Below, one piece after another: positions 1 through 15,000 of a DNA stretch of 64,000 bases; position 1 is the stretch's first letter, and the number at the start of each line of letters is the position of its first letter. Source of the DNA: Eledone cirrhosa. Lineage: Eukaryota > Mollusca > Cephalopoda > Octopoda > Eledonidae. The stretch covers positions 12,842,311-12,906,310 of the forward strand of contig OZ024742.1 in the NCBI GenBank assembly GCA_964016885.1, given 5' to 3'. Position numbers and translations under genes: made by a program. The notes beneath the pieces were generated by a model. The model did no database searches and had not been told where the DNA came from. It saw only the letters and a list, made by a program, of their open reading frames with translations.

Positions 1-3000
1 CCACCTTAACTATGTTTCCGAAATTAAGAGTATGTCTGCCACCTTAACTATGTTTACTAAGTTAATAGTATTTCTGTCACCTTAACTATGTTTACTAAAT
101 TAAAAATATGACTTCCATTTTAACTATGTTTTCTAAATTAATAATATGTCGGTCACCTTAGCTATGTTAAATAAATTAATAGTATGTCTGGCACCTTAAA
201 TATGTTTACTAAATTAATAATATGTCTGCCACCTTAACTATGTTTTCTAAATTAATAATATGTCTGCCACCTTAACTATGTTTACTAAATTAATAATATG
301 TCGGTCAATTTAACTATGTTTACTAAATTAATAGTATGACTTCCATTTTAACTATGTTTTCTAAATTAATAATATGTCGGTCATCTTAACTATGTTTAAT
401 AAATTAATAGTATGTCTGTCACCTTAAATATGTTTACTAAATTAATAATATGTATGTCACCTTAACTATGTTTACTAAATTAATAATATGTCTGTCACCT
501 TAATAATGTTTTCTAAATTAATAATATGTCTGCCATCTTAACTATGTTTACTAAATTAATAATATGTCTGTCACCTTAACTATATTTACTAAATTAATAA
601 CATGTCTGTCACCTTATCTATGTTTTCTAATTTAATAATATGTCTGCCATTTTAACTATGTTTACTAAATTAATAATATGTCTGTCACATTAACTATGTT
701 TACTAAATAATTAGTATGTCTGTCACCGTAACTATGTTTACTAAATTAATAATATGTCTGTTACCTTAATAATGTTTTCTAAATTAATAATATGTCTGCC
801 ACCTTAGCTATGTTTTCTAAATTAATAATATGTCGGTCAACTTAACTTTGTTTAATAAATTAATAGTATGTCTGTCAACTTAACTATGTTTACTAAATTA
901 ATAATATGTCTGTCACCTTAACTATGTTTACTAAATTAATAATATGTCTGTCACCTTAACTATGTTTTCTAAATAAATAATATGTCTGCCATCTTAACTA
1001 TGTTTACTAAATTAATAATATGTCTGTCACCTTAACTATATTTACTAAATTAATAATATGTCAGTCACCTTAACTATGTTTTCTAAATTAATAATATGTC
1101 TGCCATTTTAACTATGTTTACTAAATTAATAATATGTCTGTCACCTTAACTATGTTTACTAAATAATTAGTATGTCTGTCACCGTAACTATGTTTACTAA
1201 ATCAATAATATGTCTGTCACCTTAACTATGTTTTCTAAAGTAATAATATGTCGGTCAACTTAAATATGTTTAATAAATTAATAATATGCCTGTCACCTTA
1301 ACTATGTTTTCTAAATTAATAATATGCCTGTCACCTTAACTATGTTTACTAAATTAATAATATGTCTGTCAGCTTAACTATGTTTACTAAATTAATAATA
1401 TGTCTGTCACCTTAACTATGTTTTCTAAATTAATAATATGTCTGCTACCTTAAAGATGTTTACTAAATTAATAGTATGTCTGCCACCTTAACTATGTTTA
1501 CTAAATTAATAGTATTCTGTCAGCTTAACTATGTTTACTAAATTAAAAATATGTCTTCCACTTTAACTGTGTTTTCTAAATTAATAATATGTCGGTCAAC
1601 TTAACTATGTTTAATAAATTAATAGTTTGTCTGTCACCTTAACTATGTTTACTAAATTAATAATATGTCTGCCAACTTAACTGTTTTCTAAATTAATAAT
1701 ATGTCTACCACCTTAACTATGTTTTCTAAATTAATAATATGTCGGTCAACTTAACTATGTTTAATAAATTAATAGTATGTCTGTCACCTTAACTAAGTTT
1801 ACTAAATTAATAATATGTCTGTGACCTTAACTATGTTTACTAAATTAATAATATGTCTGTCACCTTAATAATGTTTTCTAAATTAATGATAGGTCTGCCA
1901 TCTTCACTATGTTTACTAAATTAATAATATGTCGTTTAACTTAACTATGTTTAATAAATTAATAATATCTCTGTCACCTTAACTATGTTTACTAAATTAA
2001 AAATATGTCTGCCACCTAACTATGTTTACTAAATTAATAATATGTCTGTCACCTTAACTATGTTTTCTAAATTAATAATATGTCTGCCACCTTAAATATG
2101 TTTACTAAATTAATACTATGTCTGCCACCTTAACTATGTTTTCTAATTTAATAATATGTCTGTCACCTTAATAATGTTTTCTAAATTAATAATATGTCTG
2201 CCACCTTAACTATGTTTACTAAATTAATAGTATGTCGGCCACCTTAACTATGTTTACTAAATTAATAATATGTCTGCCACCTTAACTATGTTTACTAAAT
2301 TAAAAAAATGACTTCCACCTTAACTATGTTTTCTAAATTAATAATATGTCGGTCAACTTAACTATGTTTAATAAATTAATAGTATATCTGTCACCTTAAC
2401 TATGTTTACTAAATTAATAATATGTATGTCACCTTAACTATGTTTACTAAATTAATAATATGTGTGTCACCTTAATAATGTTTTCTAAATTAATAATATT
2501 TCGGTCAACTTAACTATGTTTAATTAATTAATAATATCTCTGTCACCTTAACTATGTTCACTAAATTTAAAATATGTCTGCCACCTAACTATGTTTGCTA
2601 AATTAATAATATGTCTGTCACCTTAACTATGTTTTCTAAGTTAATAATATGTCTGCCACCTTAACTATGTGTACTAAATTAATAGTATGTCTGTCACCTT
2701 AACTATGTTTACTAAATTAATAATATGTCTGTCACCTTAACTATGTTTACTAAATTAATAATATGTCTGCCACCTTAACTATGTTTTCTAAATTAATAAT
2801 ATGCCTGCCACCTTAACTATGTTTTCTAAATTAATAATATGTCGGTCAACTTAAATATGTTTAATAAATTAATAGTATGTCTGTCACCTTAACAATGTTT
2901 ACTAAATTAATAATATGTCTGTCACCTTAACAATGTTTTCTAAAGTAAAAATATGTCGGTCAACTTAAATATGTTTAATAAATTAATAATATGTCTGTCA

Positions 3001-6000
3001 CCTTAACTATGTTTACTAAATTAAAAATATGACTTCCACCTTAACTATGTTTTCTAAAGTAATAATATGTCTGTCAGCTTGACTATGTTTACTAAATTAA
3101 TAATATGTCTGTCACCTTAACTATGCTTTCTAAATTAATAATATATCTGCTACCTTAAAGATGTTTACTAAATTAATAGTATGTCTGCCACCTTAACTAT
3201 GTTTACTAAATTAATAGTATGTCTGTCACCTTAACTATGTTTACTAAATTAAAAATATGTCTTCCACTTTAACTGTGTTTTCTAAATTAATAATATGTCG
3301 GTCGACTTAACTATGTTTAATAAATTAATAGTATGTCTGCCACTTAACTATGTTTACTAAATTAATAATATGTCTGCCAACTTAACTATGTTTTCTAAAT
3401 TAATAATATGTCTACCACCTTAACTATGTTTTCTAAATTAATAATATGTCGGTCAATTTAACTATGTTTACTAAATTAATAGTATGTCTGTCACCTTAAC
3501 TATGTTTACTAAATTAAAAATATGACTTCCATTTTAACTATGTTTTCTAAATTAATAATATGTCGGTCATCTTAACTATGTTTAATAAATTAATAGTATG
3601 TCTGTCACCTTAAATATGTTTACTAAATTAATAATATGTATGTCACCTTAACTATGTTTACTAAATTAATAATATGTCTGTCACCTTAATAATGTTTTCT
3701 AAATTAATAATATGTCTGCCATCTTAACTATGTTTACTAAATTAATAATATGTCTGTCACCTTAACTATATTTACTAAATTAATAACATGTCTGTCACCT
3801 TAACTATGTTTTCTAAATTAATAATATGTCTGCCATTTTAACTATGTTTACTAAATTAATAATATGTCTGTCACATTAACTATGTTTACTAAATAATTAG
3901 TATGTCTGTCACCGTAACTATGTTTACTAAATTAATAATATGTCTGTTACCTTAATATTGTTTTCTAAATTAATAATATGTCTGCCACCTTAACTATGTT
4001 TTCTAAATTAATAATATGTCGGTCGACTTAACTATGTTTAATAAATTAATAGTATGTCTGCCACTTAACTATGTTTACTAAATTAATAATATGTCTGCCA
4101 ACTTAACTATGTTTTCTAAATTAATAATATGTCTACCACCTTAACTATGTTTTCTAAATTAATAATATGTCGGTCAATTTAACTATGTTTACTAAATTAA
4201 TAGTATGTCTGTCACCTTAACTATGTTTACTAAATTAATAGTATGTCGGCCACCTTAACTATGTTTACTAAATTAATAATATGTCTGCCACCTTAACTAT
4301 GTTTACTAAATTAAAAAAATGACTTCCACCTTAACTATGTTTTCTAAATTAATAATATGTCGGTCAACTTAACTATGTTTAATAAATTAATAGTATATCT
4401 GTCACCTTAACTATGTTTACTAAATTAATAATATGTCTGTCACCTTAACTATGTTTACTAAATTAATAATATGTGTGTCACCTTAATAATGTTTTCTAAA
4501 TTAATAATATTTCGATCAACTTAACTATGTTTAATTAATTAATAATATCTCTGTCACATTAACTATGTTCACTAAATTTAAAATATGTCTGCCACCTAAC
4601 TATGTTTGCTAAATTAATAATATGTCTGTCACCTTAACTATGTTTTCTAAGTTAATAATATGTCTGCCACCTTAACTATGTGTACTAAATTAATAGTATG
4701 TCTGTCACCTTAACTATGTTTACTAAATTAATAATATGTCTGTCACCTTAACTATGTTTACTAAATTAATAATATGTCTGCCACCTTAACTATGTTTTCT
4801 AAATTAATAATATGCCTGCCACCTTAACTATGTTTTCTAAATTAATAATATGTCGGTCAACTTAAATATGTTTAATAAATTAATAGTATGTCTGTCACCT
4901 TAACTATGTTTACTAAATTAATAATATGTCTGTCACCTTAACTATGTTTTCTAAAGTAATAATATGTCGGTCAACTTAAATATGTTTAATAAATTAATAA
5001 TATGTCTGTCACCTTAACTATGTTTACTAAATAATTAGTATGTCTGTCACCGTAACTATGTTTACTAAATTAATAATATGTCTGCCACCTTAACTATGTT
5101 TTCTAAATTAATAATATGCCTGCCACCTTAACTATGTTTTCTAAATTAATAATATGTCGGTCAACTTAACTATGTTTAATAAATTAATAGTATGTCTGTC
5201 AACTTAACTATGTTTACTAAATTAATAATATGTCTGTCACCTTAACTATGTTTACTAAATTAATAATATGTCTGTCAGGTTAACTATGTTTACTAAATTA
5301 ATAATATGTCTGTCACCTTAACTATGTTTTCTAAATTAATAATATGTCTGCTACCTTAAAGATGTTTACTAAATTAATAGAATGTCTGCCACCTTAACTA
5401 TGTTTACTAAATTAATAGTATGTCTGTCAGCTTAACTATGTTTACTAAATTACAAATATGTCTTCCACTTTAACTGTGTTTTCTAAATTAATAATATGTC
5501 GGTCAACTTAACTATGTTTAATAAATTAATAGTTTGTCTGTCACCTTAACTATGTTAACTAAATTAATAATATGTCTGCCAACTTAACTGTTTTCTAAAT
5601 TAATAATATGTCTACCAACTTAACTATGTTTTCTAAATTAATAATATGTCGGTCAACTTAACTATGTTTAATAAATTAATAGTATGTCTGTCACCTTAAC
5701 TAAGTTTACTAAATTAATAATATGTCTGTCACCTTAACTATGTTTACTAAATTAATAATATGTCTGTCACCTTAATAATGTTTTCTAAATTAATGATATG
5801 TCTGCCATCTTCACTATGTTTACTAAATTAATAATATGTCGGTTAACTTAACTATGTTTAATAAATTAATAATATCTCTGTCACCTTAACTATGTTTACT
5901 AAACTAAAAATATGTCTGCCACCTAACTATGTTTACTAAATTAATAATATGTCTGTCACCTTAACTATGTTTTCTAAATTAATAATATGTCTGCCACCTT

Positions 6001-9000
6001 AAATATGTTTACTAAATTAATAATATGTCTGCCACCTTAACTATGTTTTCTAATTTAATAATATGTCTGTCACCTTAATAATGTTTTCTAAATTAATAAT
6101 ATGTCTGCCACCTTAACTATGTTTACTAAATTAATAGTATGTCGGCCACCTTAACTATGTTTACTAAATTAATAATATGTCTGCCACCTTAACTATGTTT
6201 ACTAAATTAAAAAAATGACCTCCACCTTAACTATGTTTTCTAAATTAATAATATGTCGGTCAACTTAACTATGTTTAATAAATTAATAGTATATCTGTCA
6301 CCTTAACTATGTTTACTAAATTAATAATATGTCTGTCACCTTAACTATGTTTACTAAATTAATAATATGTGTGTCACCTTAATAATGTTTTCTAAATTAA
6401 TAATATTTCGGTCAACTTAACTATGTTTAATTAATTAATAATATCTCTGTCACCTTAACTATGTTCACTAAATTTAAAATATGTCTGCCACCTAACTATG
6501 TTTGCTAAATTAATAATATGTCTGTCACCTTAACTATGTTTTCTAAGTTAATAATATGTCTGCCACCTTAACTATGTGTACTAAATTAATAGTATGTCTG
6601 TCACCTTAACTATGTTTACTAAATTAATAATATGTCGGTCAACTTAAATATGTTTAATAAATTAATAGTATGTCTGTCACCTTAACTATGTTTACTAAAT
6701 TAATAATATGTCTGTCACCTTAACTATGTTTTCTAAAGTAATAATATGTCGGTCAACTTAAATATGTTTAATAAATTAATAATATGTCTGTCACCTTAAC
6801 TATGTTTACTAAATTAAAAATATGACTTCCACCTTAACTATGTTTTCTAAAGTAATAATATGTCGGTCAATTTAAATATGTTTAATAAATTAATAATATG
6901 CCTGTCACCTTAACTATGTTTACTAAATTAATAATATGTCTGTCAGCTTGACTATGTTTACTAAATTAATAATATGTCTGTCACCTTAACTATGCTTTCT
7001 AAATTAATAATATATCTGCTACCTTAAAGATGTTTACTAAATTAATAGTATGTCTGCCACCTTAACTATGTTTACTAAATTAATAGTATGTCTGTCACCT
7101 TAACTATGTTTACTAAATTAAAAATATGTCTTCCACTTTAACTGTGTTTTCTAAATTAATAATATGTCGTTCGACTTAACTATGTTTAATAAATTAATAG
7201 TATGTCTGCCACTTAACTATGTTTACTAAATTAATAATATGTCTGCCAACTTAACTATGTTTTCTAAATTAATAATATGTCTACCACCTTAACTATGTTT
7301 TCTAAATTAATAATATGTCGGTCAACTTAACTATGTTTAATAAATTAATAGTATGTCTGTCACCTTAACTAAGTTTACTAAATTAATAATATGTCTGTCA
7401 CCTCAACTATGTTTACTAAATTAATAATATGTCTGTCACCTTAACTATGGCTTCTAAATTAATGATATGTCTGCCATCTTAACTATGTTTACTAAATTAA
7501 TAATATGTCTGTCACCTTAACTATTTTTACTAAATTAATAATATGTCTGTCACCTTAACTATGTTTTCTAAATTAATAATATGTCGGTCAACTTAACTAT
7601 GTTTAATAAATGAATAATATCTCTGTCACCTTAACTATGTTTTCTAAATTAATAATATGTCTGTCACCTTAATAATGTTTTCTAAATTAATAATATGTCT
7701 GCCAACTTAACTATGTTTACTAAATTAATAATATGTCTCTCACCTTAACTATGTTTACTAAATTAATAATATGTCTGTCACCTTAACTATGTTTTCTAAA
7801 TTAATAATATGTCGGCTACCTTAATCATGTTTACTAAATTAATAGTATGTCTGTCACCTTAACTATATTTACTAAATTAATAGTATGTCTGTCAACTTAA
7901 CTATGTTTACTAAATTAATATTATGTCTGTCACCTTAACTATGTTTACTAAATTAATAATATTTCTGTCACCTTAACTAAGTTTACTAAATTAATAATAT
8001 GTCTGTCACCTTAACTATGTTTACTAAATTAATAATATGTCTGTCACCTTAATAATGTTTTCTAAATTAATTATATGTCTGCCATCTTAACTATGTTTAC
8101 TAAATTAATAATATGTCTGTCACCTTAACTATGTTTACTAAATTAATAATATGTTTGTCACCTTAACTATGTTTTCTAAATTAATAATATGTCGGTCAAC
8201 CTGACTATGTTCAATAAATTAATAAGATCTCTGTCACCTTAACTATGTTTTCTAAATTAATACTATGTCTGTCAACTTAATAATGTTTTCTAAATTAATA
8301 ATATGTCTGCCACCTTAACTATGTTTACTAAATTAATAGTATGTCGGCCACATTAACTATGTTTACTAAATTAATAATATGTCTGCCACCTTAACTATGT
8401 TTACTAAATTAAAAATATGACTTCCACCTTAACTATGTTTTCTAAATTAATAATATGTCAGTCAAGTTAACTATGTTTAATAAATTAATAGTATGTCTGT
8501 CACCTTAACTATGTTTACTAAATTAATAATATGTGTGTCACCTTATTAATGTTTTCTAAATCAATAATATGTCGGTCAACTTAACTATGTTTAATTAATT
8601 AATAATGTCTCTGTCACCTTAACTATGTTTACTAAATTAATAGTATGTCTGTCACCTTAACTATGTTTACTAAATTAAAAATATGTCTTCCAGTTTAACT
8701 ATGTTTTCTAAATTTAATAATATGTCGGTCAGCTTAACTATGTTTAATAAATTAATAGTATATCTGTCACCTTAACTATGTTTACTAAATTAATAATATG
8801 TCTGTCACCTTAACTATGTTTACTAAATTAATAATATGTCTGCCACCTTAACTATGTTTACTAAATTAATAATATGTCTGCCAGATTAACTATGTTTACT
8901 AAATTAAAAATATGACTTCCACCTTAACTATGTTTTCTAAATTAATAATATGTCGGTCAACTTAACTATGTTTAATAAATTAATAGTATGTCTGTCACCT

Positions 9001-12000
9001 TAACTATGTTTACTAAATTAATAATATGTCTGTCACCTTAACTATGTTTACTAAATTAATAATATATGTGTCACCTTAATAATGTTTTCTAAATTAATAA
9101 TATGTCGGTCAACTTAACTATGTTTAATTAATTAATAATATCTCTGTCACCATAACTATGTTTACTAAATTAAAAATATGTCTGCCACCTAACTATGTTT
9201 ACTAAATTAATAATATGTCTGTCACGTTAACTATGTTTTCTAAATTAATAATATGTCTGCCACCTTAACTATGTTTACTAAATTAATAGTATGTCGGCCA
9301 CCTTAACTATGTTTACTAAATTAATAGTATGTCTGTCACCTTAACTATGTTTACTAAATTAAAAATATGACTTCCACCTTAACTATGTTTTCTAAATTAA
9401 TAATATGTCGGTCAACTTAACTATGTTTCATAAAATAATAGTATGTCTGTCACCTTAACTATGTTTACTAAATTAATAATATGTCTGCCACCTTAACTAT
9501 GTTTACTAAATTAATAATATGTCTGCCACCTTAACTATGTTTAGTAAATTTAAAATATGACTTCCACCTTAACTATGTTTTCTAAATTAATAATATGTCG
9601 GTCAACTTAACTATGTTTAATAAATTAATCGTATGTCTGTCACCTTAACTATGTTTACTAAATTAATAATATGTCTGTCACCTTAACTATGTTTTCTAAA
9701 TTAATAATATGTCGGCTACCTTAATCATGTTTACTAAATTAATAGTATGTCTGTCACCTTAACTATGTTTACTAAATTAATAGTATGTCTGTTACCTTAA
9801 CTATGTTTACTAAATTAATAATATGTCTGCCACCTTAACTATGTTTTCTTAATTAATAATATGTCGGTCAACTTAACTATGTTTAATAAATTAATAATAT
9901 TCTGTCACCTTAAATATGTTTACTAAATTAAAAATATGTCTGCCACCTAACTATGTTTACTAAATTAATAATATGTCTGTCACCTTAACTATGTTTTCTA
10001 AATTAATAATGTCTGCTACCTTAACTATGTTTACTAAATTAATACTATGTCTGCCGCCTTAACTATGTTTTCTAAATTAATAATATCTCTGTCACCTTAA
10101 TAATGTTTTCTAAATTAATAATATGTCTGCCACCTTAATAATGCTTTCTAAATTTAATAATATGTCGGTCAACTTAACTATGTTTAATAAATTAATAGTA
10201 TATCTGTCACCTTAACTATGTTTACTAAAATTAAAAATATGTCTGTCACCTTAACTATGTTTACTAAATTAATAATATGTCTGCCACCTTACCTATGTTT
10301 ACTAAATTAATAATATGTCTGCCACCTTAACTATGTTTACTAAATTAAAAATATGACTTCCACTTTAACTGTTTTCTAAATTAATAATATGTCGGTCAAC
10401 TTAACTATGTTTAATAAATTAATAGTATGTCTATCACCTTAACTATGTTTACTAAATTAATAATATGTCTGTCATCTTAACTATGTTTACTAAATTAATA
10501 ATATGTGTCACCTTAATAATGTTTTCTAAATTAATAATATGTCGGTCAACTTAACTATGTTTAATAAATTAATAGTATGAATTAATTATGTTTACAAAAT
10601 TAATAATATGTCTGCCAACTTAACTATGTTTTCTAAATTAATAATATGTCTACCACCTTAACTATGTTTTCTAAATTAATAATATGTCGGTCAACTTAAC
10701 TATGTTTAATAAATTAATAGTATGTCTCTCACCTTAACTAAGTTTACTAAATTAATAATATGTCTGTCACCTTAACTATGTTTACTAAATTAATAATATG
10801 TCTGTCACCTTAATAATGTTTTCTAAATTAATGATATGTCTGCCACCTTAACTATGTTTACTAAATTAATAATATGTCTGTCACGTTAACTATGTTTTCT
10901 AAATTAATAATATGTCTGTCACCTTAACTATGTTTTCTTAATTAATAATATGTCGGTCAACTTAACTATGTTTACTAAATTAATAATATCTCTGTCACCT
11001 TAACTATGTTTTCTAAATTAATAATATGTCTGTCACCTTAATAATCTTTTGTAAATTAATAATATGTCTGCCACCTTAACTATGTTTACTAAATTAATAA
11101 TATGTCTGTCACCTTAACTATGTTTACTAAATTAATAATATATGTGTCACCTTAATAATGTTTTCTAAATTAATAATATGTCGGTCAACTTAACTATGTT
11201 TAATTAATTAATAATATCTCTGTCACCATAACTATGTTTACTAAATTAAAAATATGTCCGCCACCTAACTATGTTTACTAAATTAATAATATGTCTGTCA
11301 CGTTAACTATGTTTTGTAAATTAATAATATGTCTGCCACCTTAACTATGTTTACTAAATTAATAGTATGTCGGCCACCTTAACTATGTTTACTAAATTAA
11401 TAGTATGTCTGTCACCTTAACTATGTTTACTAAATTAAAAATATGACTTCCACCTTAACTATGTTTTCTAAATTAATAATATGTCGGTCAACTTAACTAT
11501 GTTTAATAAATTAATAGTATGTCTGTCACCTTAACTATGTTTACTAAATTAATAATATGTCTGCCACCTTAACTATGTTTACTAAATTATTAATATGTCT
11601 GCCACCTTAACTATGTTTAGTAAATTTAAAATATGACTTCCACCTTAACTATGTTTTCTAAATTAATAATATGTCGGTCAACTTAACTATGTTTAATAAA
11701 TTAATAGTATGTCTGTCACCTTAACTATGTTTACTAAATTAATAATATGTCTGTCACCTTAACTATGTTTTCTAAATTAATAATAAATCTGTCAACTTAA
11801 CTATGATTTCTTAATTAATAATATGTCTGTCACCTTAACAATGTTTACTAAATTAATAATATGTCTGTCACCTTAACTATGTTTTCTAAATTAATAATAT
11901 GTCGGCTACCTTAATCATGTTTACTAAATTAATAGTATGTCTGTCACCTTAACTATGTTTACTAAATTAATAGTATGTCTGTCACCTTAACTATGTTTAC

Positions 12001-15000
12001 TAAATTAATAATATGTCTGCCACCTTAACTATGTTTTCTAAATTAATAATATGTCGGTCAACTTAACTATGTTTAATAAATTAATAATATTCTGTCACCT
12101 TAAATATGTTTGCTAAATTAAAAATATGTCTGCCACCTAACTATGTTTACTAAATTAATAATATGTCTGTCACCTTAACTATGTTTTCTAAATTAATAAT
12201 GTCTGCCACCTTAACTATGTTTACTAAATTAATACTATGTCTGCCGCCTTAACTATGTTTTCTAAATTAATAATATGTCTGTCACCTTAATAATGTTTTC
12301 TAAATTAATAATATGTCTGCCACCTTAATAATGCTTTCTAAATTTAATAATATGTCGGTCAACTTAACTATGTTTAATAAATTAATAGTATATCTGTCAC
12401 CTTAACTATGTTTACTGATTTAAAAATAGGTCTGTCACCTTAACTATGTTTACTAAATTAATAATATGTCTGCCACCTTAACTATGTTTACTAAATTAAT
12501 AGTCTGTCTGTCACCTTAACTATGTTTACTAAATTAAAAATATGTCTTCCAATTTAACTATGTTTTCTAAATGTAATAATATGTCAGTCAACTTAACTAT
12601 GTTTAATAAATTAATAGTATATCTGTCACCTTAACTATGTTTACTAAATTAAAAATATGTCTGCCACCTTAACTATGTTTACTAAATTAATAATATGTCT
12701 GCCACCTTAACTATGTTTACTAAATTAAAAATATGACTTCCACTTTAACTGTTTTCTAAATTAATAATATGTCGGTCAACTTAACTATGTTTAATAAATT
12801 AATAGTATGTCTATCACCTTAACTATGTTTACTAAATTAATAATATGTCTGTCATCTTAACTATGTTTACTAAATTAATAATATGTGTCACCTTAATAAT
12901 GTTTTCTAAATTAATAATATGTCGGTCAACTTAACTATGTTTAATAAATTAATAGTATAAATTAATTATGTTTACAAAATTAATAATATGTCTGCCAACT
13001 TAACTATGTTTTCTAAATTAATAATATGTCTACCACCTTAACTATGTTTTCTAAATTAATAATATGTCGGTCAACTTAACTATGTTTAATAAATTAATAG
13101 TATGTCTCTCACCTTAACTAAGTTTACTAAATTAATAATATGTCTGTCACCTTAACTATGTTTACTAAATTAATAATATGTCTGTCACCTTAATAATGTT
13201 TTCTAAATTAATGATATGTCTGCCACCTTAACTATGTTTACTAAATTAATAATATGTCTGTCACGTTAACTATGTTTTCTAAATTAATAATATGTCTGTC
13301 ACCTTAACTATGTTTTCTTAATTAATAATATGTCGGTCAACTTAACTATGTTTACTAAATTAATAATATCTCTGTCACCTTAACTATGTTTTCTAAATTA
13401 ATAATATGTCTGTCACCTTAATAATCTTTTGTAAATTAATAATATGTCTGCCACCTTAACTATGTTTACTAAATTAATAATATGTCTGTCACTTTAACTA
13501 TGTTTACTAAATTAATAATATATGTGTCACCTTAATAATGTTTTCTAAATTAATAATATGTCGGTCAACTTAACTATGTTTAATTAATTAATAATATCTC
13601 TGTCACCATAACTATGTTTACTAAATTAAAAATATGTCCGCCACCTAACTATGTTTACTAAATTAATAATATGTCTGTCACGTTAACTATGTTTTCTAAA
13701 TTAATAATATGTCTGCCACCTTAACTATGTTTACTAAATTAAGAGTATGTCGGCCACCTTAACTATGTTTACTAAATTAATAGTATGTCTGTCACCTTAA
13801 CTATGTTTACTAAATTAAAAATATGACTTCCACCTTAACTATGTTTTCTAAATTAATAATATGTCGGTCAACTTAACTATGTTTAATAAATTAATAGTAT
13901 GTCTGTCACCTTAACTATGTTTACTAAATTAATAATATGTCTGCCACCTTAACTATGTTTACTAAATTAATAATACGTCTGCCACCTTAACTATGTTTAG
14001 TAAATTTAAAATATGACTTCCACCTTAACTATGTTTTCTAAATTAATAATATGTCGGTCAACTTAACTATGTTTAATAAATTAATAGTATGTCTGTCACC
14101 TTAACTATGTTTACTAAATTAATAATATGTCTGTCACCTTAACTATGTTTTCTAAATTAATAATAAATCTGTCAACTTAACTATGATTTCTTAATTAATA
14201 ATATGTCTGTCACCTTAACAATGTTTACTAAATTAATAATATGTCTGTCACCTTAACTATGTTTTCTAAATTAATAATATGTCGGCTACCTTAATCATGT
14301 TTACTAAATTAATAGTATGTCTGTTACCTTAACTATGTTTACTAAATTAATAGTATGTCTGTCACCTTAACTATGTTTACTAAATTAATAATATGTCTGC
14401 CACCTTAACTATGTTTTCTAAATTAATAATATGTCGGTCAACTTAACTATGTTTAATAAATTAATAATATTCTGTCACCTTAAATATGTTTACTAAATTA
14501 AAAATATGTCTGCCACCTAACTATGTTTACTAAATTAATAATATGTCTGTCACCTTAACTATGTTTTCTAAATTAATAATGTCTGCCACCTTAACTATGT
14601 TTACTAAATTAATACTATGTCTGCCGCCTTAACTATGTTTTCTAAATTAATAATATGTCTGTCACCTTAATAATGTTTTCTAAATTAATAATATGTCTGC
14701 CACCTTAATAATGCTTTCTAAATTTAATAATATGTCGGTCAACTTAACTATGTTTAATAAATTAATAGTATATCTGTCACCTTAACTATGTTTACTAAAT
14801 TAAAAATAGGTCTGTCACCTTAACTATGTTTACTAAATTAATAATATGTCTGCCACCTTAACTATGTTTACTAAATTAATAGTCTGTCTGTCACCTTAAC
14901 TATGTTTACTAAATTAAAAATATGTCTTCCAATTTAACTATGTTTTCTAAATTTAATAATATGTCAGTCAACTTAACTATGTTTAATAAATTAATAGTAT